Below the pieces are notes generated by a model. That model saw only the letters and a list, made by a program, of their open reading frames with translations. It had not been told where the DNA came from and did no database searches. This document shows positions 8,318-12,068 of a stretch of DNA of 12,068 nucleotides, one piece after another (position 1 is the stretch's first letter; each line of letters begins with the position of its first letter). The DNA is from an uncultured Collinsella sp. Lineage in GTDB: Bacteria; Actinomycetota; Coriobacteriia; Coriobacteriales; Coriobacteriaceae. A program made the position numbers and the translations under genes. Location of the stretch: assembly GCA_900754385.1 (NCBI GenBank), contig CAAECP010000006.1, positions 1 through 12,068 on the forward strand, given 5' to 3'.

Positions 8318-9196
8318 CTAGCGCTCGACAAACGCCTCGATATCTCCCAGCAAGCGCTTTGCCTCCTGGCGACCTTGAATATACAGGTCGAGGAGCTTTG
8401 CCGAATCGTGCTCAACGTGGCCGACCTCGACCGGCTTTTGCGGAGCAACGACCAGCGCGCGGCCCTCGCGCTCATACTTCCACAGATGCATGCGCTGTAT
8501 GTTATAGCGGTCGTGGCGCGTCTCGATAGCCTCGAGCAGGTAGGGGTAGTCGGCATAGCGGGCGCGCGCGGCGGGCATAAACTCGTAAGGCTTTTTCTCG
8601 TAGGAGCGGTCCTGCGTGACAATGACAACCGCACGATCGAAGCCCGCCTCCTCCAGCACGTGCTCGATGGGGACCGAATCGGCGACGCCGCCGTCGACGT
8701 ATTTGTGCCCGTCAATCTCGACCGGCGGCGTCACCAACGGCAGCGAGGTCGAGGCGCGCACGGCGTCGAGGTCGAGCACGGCGCTTTTGACCGGCAGGTA
8801 CGTGGCGGTTCCAAAGAGCATGTCCGTCGCGACGGCGTACATCTCGATGGGGCTCGCATCGAACGTCTCGTTGTCAAAGGGATCCAGGCGGTCCTGGACA
8901 TCGTTGAAGATAAAGTCGTAACCCACAATAGAGCCCGTAGACGCAAACGATGCGGCGCCCATGAAGCGGCTGTCATTGCAGAAAGCCAGGTTGATGCGGT
9001 TGGCACGGCCGATCTGGTGCGACTTGTAGTTCACGCCGTTGAGGGCGCCGGCCGATACGCCATATACCGCCGGAATCTCGACGCCGGCCTCCATGAGAAC
9101 GTCGAGCACGCCGGCGGTAAATTGTCCGCGGAAGCTGCCGCCCTCCAGGACGAGCGCGACCTTGCCGGCGTTCTTTGCCTTATCTTCTGCAGTCAT
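8318..9196 (-). CDS. Patatin-like phospholipase, YjjU-type
   Basis: This 292-residue predicted serine acyl hydrolase has a Ser-Asp dyad. The oxyanion-hole region is EGGSFRGQFTAGVLD (18-32), the nucleophile elbow is GVSAG (46-50) with Ser48, and the second catalytic motif is DGG (168-170) with Asp168. The block GRANRINLAFCNDSRFMG, then TGSIVGYDFIFND, is typical of the YjjU-like branch. The third glycine of the usual GGG oxyanion motif is Ser21. There is no signal peptide or membrane segment, so it should be cytosolic; substrate lipids are unknown. AGGAGG lies just before ATG 9196. Repetitive DNA lies directly upstream and I found no clear promoter. No T-rich terminator is visible before the rplM promoter. 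Confidence 0.9.
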   Translation of the reverse strand: MTAEDKAKNAGKVALVLEGGSFRGQFTAGVLDVLMEAGVEIPAVYGVSAGALNGVNYKSHQIGRANRINLAFCNDSRFMGAASFASTGSIVGYDFIFNDVQDRLDPFDNETFDASPIEMYAVATDMLFGTATYLPVKSAVLDLDAVRASTSLPLVTPPVEIDGHKYVDGGVADSVPIEHVLEEAGFDRAVVIVTQDRSYEKKPYEFMPAARARYADYPYLLEAIETRHDRYNIQRMHLWKYEREGRALVVAPQKPVEVGHVEHDSAKLLDLYIQGRQEAKRLLGDIEAFVER

Positions 9197-9280
9197 ATTG
9201 ACCTCCTGCGATTTCGTTTTGGCTTTCTTCTACCCAGTTTTGGGATGGCGAGCGCATGGGTTTTTCAAGGCGGCAAGTGA

Positions 9281-9450
9281 AGCGGAAAGTGTGTCCCAGT
9301 TTGAGGCGAGATTCCGGGATGCGCTTTCCGCTTGGACCGCCATTGGGAAAGCGCGTCCCGTTCTGAGCGCGGATTCCGGGATGAACTTTCCGCCGACAAC
9401 CGGAAAATGCATCCCATTCTGAGCCGATATTCTGGGATGCAACTTCCGCT
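9281..9450. repeat. Three tandem palindromic repeat units of about 56-62 nt
   Basis: Units begin at about 9281, 9344 and 9400. Each has an arm ggaaag with a few variable bases then tccc, a loop of about 16 nt resembling ttctgagcgcggattcc, and the complementary gggatg-ctttccg arm. Unit 1 (9281-9332) can pair over 17 bp allowing G-U. Unit 3 (9401-9448) pairs cggaa with ttccg and tgcatccca with tgggatgca. Stem differences between units mostly keep pairing, while spacers differ. This suggests a structured repeat family rather than protein-coding DNA. A shrunken cccagttttggga near 9230-9244 may be a fourth, degenerate unit. Confidence 0.8.
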
Positions 9451-9464
9451 TGAGGCGTCAACGC

Positions 9465-9591
9465 GAGTAGTCAATTTGGGACGGGGCTATTTTAGCTGCC
9501 CTTTGACTGTCGACGAATTATTGGGGACCAGAACTAATATCGACTGGCTTATAGGGGTAGCTAAAATAGCCCCGTCCCAAATTGACTACTC
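9465..9591. repeat. 127-bp element with 33-bp perfect inverted arms (REP/MITE-like)
   Basis: Arms 9465-9497 and 9559-9591 are perfect inverted complements. A few imperfect pairs extend inward to about 9503 and 9553, leaving a unique centre of about 50 bp with no reading frame. The arm contains gggacggggctattttagct. G-rich arms of this kind resemble palindromes mobilised by Y1-type REP-associated transposases in Gram-positive bacteria; that link is from memory and unverified. No target-site duplication is obvious. No transposase gene is present in the window. Confidence 0.75.
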
Positions 9592-9608
9592 CACCTTGTA
9601 GAGTCATT

Positions 9609-9742
9609 GCGCGGAGAATCCGCGTATTTGCTTCGCAAATACGCACCGGCTTCGGCCGCCTGCCGGCGTCCTCGCCCGCTCGCTACAAACGCTCCGCGTT
9701 TGTTTAACGCTCGCGCCCTGCACAGAGTTCGATTCTCCGCGG
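9609..9742. repeat. Multi-hairpin element bounded by inverted copies of the tmRNA T-arm
   Basis: Ends 9610-9620 and 9731-9741 form an 11-bp perfect inverted repeat. Inside are a 10-bp hairpin with loop ttc (9622-9644), a hairpin closed by a ttcg tetraloop (9647-9658, or alternatively 9646-9666), and an 8-bp hairpin with loop tcc (9685-9703). The left end gcgcggagaatc equals plus-strand bases 9807-9818 within ssrA. The right end 9725-9741 is an exact 17-nt inverted copy of ssrA bases 9808-9824. No reading frame is plausible. Confidence 0.65.
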
Positions 9743-9752
9743 TGCGGACTAG

Positions 9753-9790
9753 AAATAAAAAGGCAGGTAGATACGAATATCTACCTGCCT
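9753..9790 (-). terminator. Intrinsic terminator of ssrA
   Basis: On the minus strand a perfect 13-bp stem (9790-9778 with 9773-9761) carries a TTCG tetraloop and is followed by TTTTATTT. It starts 9 nt after the tmRNA CCA end. Confidence 0.95.
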
Positions 9791-9798
9791 GTTACTTA

Positions 9799-10162
9799 TG
9801 GTGGAGGCGCGGAGAATCGAACTCCGGTCCACGAAAGCCCCCTGATTGGCATCTCCAAGCTCAGTCGCTGGTTTAGTCTCGGACGCTTTGCGCGCAGCGA
9901 CACGCTCGCGGCGTCCTAACCGGTTCGGTCTTAGCCTGCGCCATACCGATTACGTGCGCAGGAGCATTCCCCTAACATGACGTCGCGCCGGTGTCGGGGA
10001 AATCACCGGGTTGACGCGCCGCTATAAACTAAGCAGCGAGAGCCATAGGCTCAAAAGAAGAGTTGTTGTCAATTCAATTTGACGGTACCCCTGTTTAACG
10101 AGGCGAGGAGACCTCGGCTTGCTTCCTCTCTCAGAGCTATCGTGTCGAAACCAGTCGCCCCC
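9799..10162 (-). ncRNA. ssrA: Transfer-messenger RNA (tmRNA)
   Basis: This RNA of about 364 nt rescues stalled ribosomes together with SmpB and tags incomplete proteins for proteolysis. The 5' end GGGGGCGACTGGTTTCGAC is the conserved tmRNA start. Its first seven bases pair with CGCCTCC near the 3' end. The third pair is G-U, the alanyl-tRNA synthetase identity element. The T-arm is CGGAG-TTCGATT-CTCCG and the 3' end is an encoded CCA. The tag-coding segment lies at 10070-10029. GC-rich segments between 9840 and 10020 should form the pseudoknots. It is followed at once by a strong terminator. The 5' boundary assumes normal RNase P processing. smpB is not in the window. Confidence 0.97.
10029..10070 (-). 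other. tmRNA tag-peptide reading frame
   Basis: On the minus strand the frame GAC...GCT GCT TAG encodes DNNSSFEPMALAA. The ending ALAA is the standard proteolysis signal recognised by ClpXP and related proteases. The proposed resume codon is GAC (Asp), inferred because a TGA lies two codons upstream in the same frame. Only GAC or the preceding ATT can therefore be the resume codon. Most bacteria use an alanine codon here. Confidence 0.85.
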
Positions 10163-10185
10163 GAATGTCGGGAAAGTCTGGATGG

Positions 10186-10209
10186 TATCGGGTCTGCAAA
10201 CACCCGATA
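10186..10209 (-). other. Stem-loop upstream of the tmRNA 5' end
   Basis: tatcgggt (10186-10193) and acccgata (10202-10209) are perfect 8-bp inverted arms around an 8-nt loop. Pairing of ggt with acc extends it past one bulged base. It lies 24 bp before the mature tmRNA end, so it may sit in the precursor leader or be a protein-binding site. Confidence 0.45.
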
Positions 10210-10232
10210 ACCGTCGACTTTTCAAGGAACAT

Positions 10233-10248
10233 GCGGGGCGAGCCCCGC
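10233..10248. other. Small GC hairpin between ssrA and the orphan gene
   Basis: gcgggg and ccccgc form a 6-bp stem around cgag. No T-tract follows on either strand. It lies between a possible minus-strand promoter and ssrA. Confidence 0.35.
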
Positions 10249-10261
10249 TTGTGGAGTGTTA

Positions 10262-10267
10262 TCTTAC
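10262..10267 (-). promoter_or_regulatory. Candidate extended -10 for ssrA precursor transcription
   Basis: On the minus strand TGG-TAAGAT is an extended -10 type sequence about 100 bp before the mature tmRNA end. No good -35 is seen. It would give a precursor leader containing the two stem-loops at 10233-10248 and 10186-10209. Tentative. Confidence 0.3.
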
Positions 10268-10359
10268 CACGTTCTGAAAGCGGACAGCTGTTCTATGCAC
10301 GAGCTGTGAAGACCCCAATGTGCGCCGCACTTCGCACTTTTGTTACCGATCGCGTCACG

Positions 10360-10365
10360 TATATT
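10360..10365 (+). promoter_or_regulatory. Candidate -10 box for the orphan gene at 10402
   Basis: TATATT lies about 37 bp before the start codon. A weak ttttgt (10338-10343) stands 16 bp upstream as a possible -35. The -10 match is good but the -35 is poor. Confidence 0.35.
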
Positions 10366-10401
10366 TTCGCCAAGCAAAATTGACCCGTCGAAAGGACCGT
10401 T

Positions 10402-10836
10402 ATGGATACCAAGCAGCAACTCGTCAATGCCCTCGCAGGCCTGGGCTCAACCATTACCGAAGCTATGGATGTCATCGAAGGCTTTGTCCCCTGCGGACAT
10501 CCCGCCCTCACGGTTTCGAACGCCCTTGTTGCGCTGGACGCTGACGATGATGCGGCTCTCGCCCAGCAGCTTGAGACCGTCGAGGGCTTTATCGACCACG
10601 TGAGTGAGAACCGCGGCGTGGCCGCCTACCACGGCATCGAGGTCGAGCTCGCGGGTCCCAAAGCCGATCTGCTCGCAGCAATCCGCGAGGTAGGCGCCCT
10701 TATGCAGACCGCAGGCGTCAAGAACACCCAGGTCAACGAGTGGGTCTACCGCAGCTTGGCAGCACTCGACAGCTCCGACGGAAAGGCAGCCGAGCAGCTC
10801 GCAGAAAGTCCCGCCATTAAGGCCGAGCTTTTGTAA
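10402..10836 (+). CDS. Hypothetical acidic protein, no family recognised
   Basis: This 144-residue protein has a clear AAAGGA site 5 nt before its ATG and GC-rich third positions, so it is probably a real gene. I recognise no domain. It is rich in Ala, Glu and Asp, has no signal peptide or membrane segment, and is predicted to be almost entirely helical. It may be built from two similar helical halves, since motifs of the type AALDADDDAALAQQLE (44-60 region) and AALDSSDGKAAEQLAE (near 120-136) look related. A single CG/CH-type motif, FVPCGHP, lies near residue 30. It stands alone on the plus strand, divergent from ssrA and convergent with the toxin gene. Function cannot be stated. Confidence 0.75.
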   Translation: MDTKQQLVNALAGLGSTITEAMDVIEGFVPCGHPALTVSNALVALDADDDAALAQQLETVEGFIDHVSENRGVAAYHGIEVELAGPKADLLAAIREVGALMQTAGVKNTQVNEWVYRSLAALDSSDGKAAEQLAESPAIKAELL

Positions 10837-10845
10837 ATAGCAGAC

Positions 10846-10882
10846 GCGGGCCCCTTGGCGCATCGTCGTCCAAGAGGCCCGC
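10846..10882. terminator. Hairpin between convergent genes, probable shared terminator
   Basis: gcgggccccttgg (10846-10858) and ccaagaggcccgc (10870-10882) pair at 12 of 13 positions around an 11-nt loop. It starts 9 bp after the stop of the plus-strand gene and ends 12 bp after the stop of the minus-strand toxin gene. Neither side has a T-tract, so efficiency is uncertain. Confidence 0.55.
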
Positions 10883-10894
10883 AAACAGTTCGCG

Positions 10895-11410
10895 TCAACC
10901 GATAGCCGCGCCGCCGCGTTCGACCAAAGCCAGAATCGGCATCATTTGGCGCGGGGTCTTTGCTGCAAGATCGGCATGTTCGAGCAGCTTACGATCGTTG
11001 GTCACCAAGTAATCGACCTGCGCGCGCTTACACGCGGCGAGCACCAAGTTGTCCTCGTAATCGCGATGGAGCGCTAAGTATTTGTCGGCCAGCCAAAGGT
11101 CCGACGCATCTGCACCCACGGCCGTGGCGTTTTCGGTCATGTTCCGAACAAACGCCAGCGCCGCATCGCCAATCGCGCGGGCAGATGCCTCGTCGAGCGC
11201 TCCCCCGCTGGCAAGAACGCTACGCTTCAGCTCGTGTTGGACAACGTACAGCACGTCCTTGGCAATATGCACCGGAAAGAACAGCAATGCCCCCGTCTCC
11301 GTCGCCTGCCCAATAAACGCACGCGCGGCAAGCGACTCGGCATGGTCGACGCAAAACGAATCGACCCATACGTTGGCGTCTACCATGATCTTGAGAGGCG
11401 TCCCATTCAC
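10895..11410 (-). CDS. PIN-domain protein, probable VapC-like toxin of a toxin-antitoxin pair
   Basis: This 171-residue protein has the PIN nuclease fold signature. Asp11 lies in the first strand IMVDANVWVDSF, Asp120 in YEDNLVLAACK, and Asp139 in YLVTNDRKLL. These acidic residues would hold the Mg2+ or Mn2+ used for RNA cleavage. PIN toxins of this type usually cut specific tRNAs or rRNA; the target here is unknown. The start is GTG 11410, which overlaps the antitoxin stop as GTGA, and an AGGGGA purine run lies about 9 nt upstream. The pairing and order (antitoxin first) fit a type II system. At 171 residues it is longer than a typical VapC (about 130-140), with extra helical sequence between residues 55 and 105. 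Confidence 0.82.
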   Translation of the reverse strand: MNGTPLKIMVDANVWVDSFCVDHAESLAARAFIGQATETGALLFFPVHIAKDVLYVVQHELKRSVLASGGALDEASARAIGDAALAFVRNMTENATAVGADASDLWLADKYLALHRDYEDNLVLAACKRAQVDYLVTNDRKLLEHADLAAKTPRQMMPILALVERGGAAIG

Positions 11411-11760
11411 AGGATCATCCCCTTTTGGCGATAATGCTCATCCATGGCTTCGGAATAGATTGTGTCCCAACCGCGATCGTCGGATACGGGCGACGCAGCG
11501 ATGCCCAAGTCCGCGTAAAGTTGATCAGCCGCCGCCCAGGATGCGGCAAACGGAGTATCGTGCGCGACGGCCTGTTGCCGGCCATCAACGGCAGACAGTA
11601 CTTCCTCACACTGCCCGCCACCCTGTGCGACCTTGGCCACGACTTTTTTGATGAGCTCGGGCAGTGACCTGCCCGAAAGTTGCAGCACTTCCTCGGCGCG
11701 CTCTTTAACCGAGCGATCTACGCGAACATTCACCTGCGCCGTGCTGCCAACGGTAGCCAT
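11407..11760 (-). CDS. RelB/DinJ-like ribbon-helix-helix antitoxin
   Basis: This 117-residue protein has an N-terminal ribbon-helix-helix pattern. Strand AQVNVRVD (8-15) is followed by helix RSVKERAEEVLQLSG, then SLPELIKKVVAKVA. This resembles RelB/DinJ antitoxins, which bind their own promoter as dimers. The C-terminal half (about 60-117) is longer than usual and ends in DEHYRQKGMIL; it is the likely toxin-wrapping tail. I chose ATG 11760, which has AGGTGAGG just upstream. An in-frame ATG at 11805 would put the putative operator inside the gene and has no such site. The stop overlaps the start of the PIN toxin gene by 4 nt. Autoregulation by the complex is expected from the family and supported by CTAG-core palindromes at the promoter. 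Confidence 0.78.
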   Translation of the reverse strand: MATVGSTAQVNVRVDRSVKERAEEVLQLSGRSLPELIKKVVAKVAQGGGQCEEVLSAVDGRQQAVAHDTPFAASWAAADQLYADLGIAASPVSDDRGWDTIYSEAMDEHYRQKGMIL

Positions 11761-11782
11761 CTCAACCTCACCTTCAGCATTT

Positions 11783-11820
11783 ACTAGCATTGCTAGCACG
11801 AGCATATATCCGAGCTAGCC
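11783..11820 (-). promoter_or_regulatory. Probable operator of the toxin-antitoxin operon
   Basis: Three CTAG-core sites occur: actagcat (11783-11790), the perfect palindrome tgctagca (11791-11798) and agctagcc (11813-11820). The first two also make the inverted pair ctagca-t-tgctag (11784-11796). One site lies between -35 and -10 and the others near the predicted start, a typical layout for repression by a ribbon-helix-helix dimer. Confidence 0.6.
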
Positions 11821-11829
11821 TCTCGTCAA
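11801..11829 (-). promoter_or_regulatory. Promoter of the toxin-antitoxin operon
   Basis: TTGACG (11829-11824) is a good -35. The -10 could be TATATG (11808-11803, 15-bp spacing) or TATGCT (11806-11801, 17-bp spacing). It directly adjoins the terminator of the upstream ATPase gene. Confidence 0.55.
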
Positions 11830-11830
11830 A

Positions 11831-11880
11831 CAAAAGAAGGCCTGCACCCTGGCGGCTGTGGTGCCGCCCGAATGCAGGCC
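11831..11880 (-). terminator. Intrinsic terminator of the P-type ATPase gene
   Basis: On the minus strand outer arms ggcctgca and tgcaggcc (11880-11873 with 11846-11839) and an inner ggcggc/gccgcc pair form a long interrupted stem. It is followed by TTCTTTTG. It begins 19 bp after the ATPase stop codon. Confidence 0.82.
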
Positions 11881-11899
11881 ATATACTCAATCGAAAACG

Positions 11900-12067
11900 C
11901 TAATGCAGGTACGCCTTTGCGTTGCCCAGGCTGTAGGCGATCGTCGAGCCGTTGTGCAGCAGTGACGACGTCTGCGGGGTAATCGCGCCGGTAATGCCCA
12001 GCGCCAGGAGTGCTGAGTTGGTGAGCATCACCTTAGAGTAGGAGCTCGTCAGACGATCAATGAGGCC
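11900..12067 (-). CDS. C-terminal end of a heavy-metal-type P-type ATPase (5' part outside window)
   Basis: The minus-strand frame is open from the window edge to TAG 11902-11900 and gives the last 55 residues. The segment NSALLALGITGAITPQTSSLLHNGSTIAYSL matches the last membrane helices of P1B heavy-metal ATPases. The Leu-Leu-His-Asn-x-Ser-Thr pattern is typical of that end. These pumps move metal ions such as Cu, Zn, Cd or Co across the membrane. The ion cannot be told from this piece, because the CPx and HMA motifs lie outside. Its terminator follows directly. Confidence 0.75.
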   Translation of the reverse strand, partial: GLIDRLTSSYSKVMLTNSALLALGITGAITPQTSSLLHNGSTIAYSLGNAKAYLH

Positions 12068-12068
12068 C

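Noticed and set aside
8288..9280. 330-codon plus-strand open frame opposite the patatin gene
   Set aside because: The minus strand encodes clear catalytic motifs; the opposite frame shows none.
9281..9450. CRISPR array
   Set aside because: Only three units, each palindromic and diverged, with related rather than unique sequence between arms, and no cas genes.
9720..9750. 3' end of a plus-strand tRNA gene
   Set aside because: The T-arm-like gagttcgattctccgcg is present, but no acceptor partner, anticodon arm or D-arm can be built upstream, and no CCA follows.
9607..9876. 89-codon open frame running into ssrA
   Set aside because: It lies wholly within palindromic DNA, the terminator and the antisense of tmRNA.
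11761..11805. Upstream ATG for the antitoxin at 11805
   Set aside because: It would make the operator-like palindromes coding, lies on the -10 region, and lacks a ribosome binding site; ATG 11760 has one.

Overview
The window looks like chromosomal DNA from a high-GC member of the Coriobacteriia, most like Collinsella. This placement is an inference from three things: the rplM-rpsI-glmM gene order shared with other Actinobacteria, GC-rich third codon positions, and the style of the genes. No species can be assigned from sequence alone. Most genes lie on the minus strand.

Left part (1-4256): the 3' end of a probable SAM-dependent methyltransferase and the small RNA-binding protein gene yhbY lie on the plus strand. 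yhbY converges on a 999-residue minus-strand regulator that has a STAND/AAA-type ATPase at the N-terminus and a winged-helix plus BTAD module at the C-terminus. The two genes meet at a terminator whose T-tract runs into the regulator's stop codon. About 390 bp without a gene follows.

Middle (4229-8254): read in the minus direction, a TTGACT/TATAAT-type promoter drives rplM-rpsI, which are translationally coupled and end at a strong terminator. Next come glmM (GlcN-6-P to GlcN-1-P), crr (PTS IIA-Glc) and nagB (GlcN-6-P to fructose-6-P plus ammonia), then a terminator. The two enzymes compete for glucosamine-6-phosphate, so this is an amino-sugar branch point with a PTS sensor gene between the anabolic and catabolic arms.

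Right-middle (8318-10162): a YjjU-like patatin lipase gene is separated from ssrA (tmRNA, tag peptide DNNSSFEPMALAA) by about 600 bp with no gene. This gap is packed with palindromic DNA of three unrelated kinds. They are three tandem hairpin repeats of about 56-62 nt, a 127-bp element with 33-bp perfect inverted arms that looks REP/MITE-like, and a multi-hairpin element of about 130 bp bounded by inverted copies of the tmRNA T-arm. The last of these is the best candidate for something undescribed.

Right end (10163-12068): a plus-strand orphan gene of 144 codons converges on a minus-strand toxin-antitoxin pair. The antitoxin is RelB-like (ribbon-helix-helix), the toxin is a PIN-domain protein, and the genes overlap as GTGA. 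The promoter carries repeated CTAG-core palindromes. The window closes with the 3' end of a P-type metal ATPase gene and its terminator.
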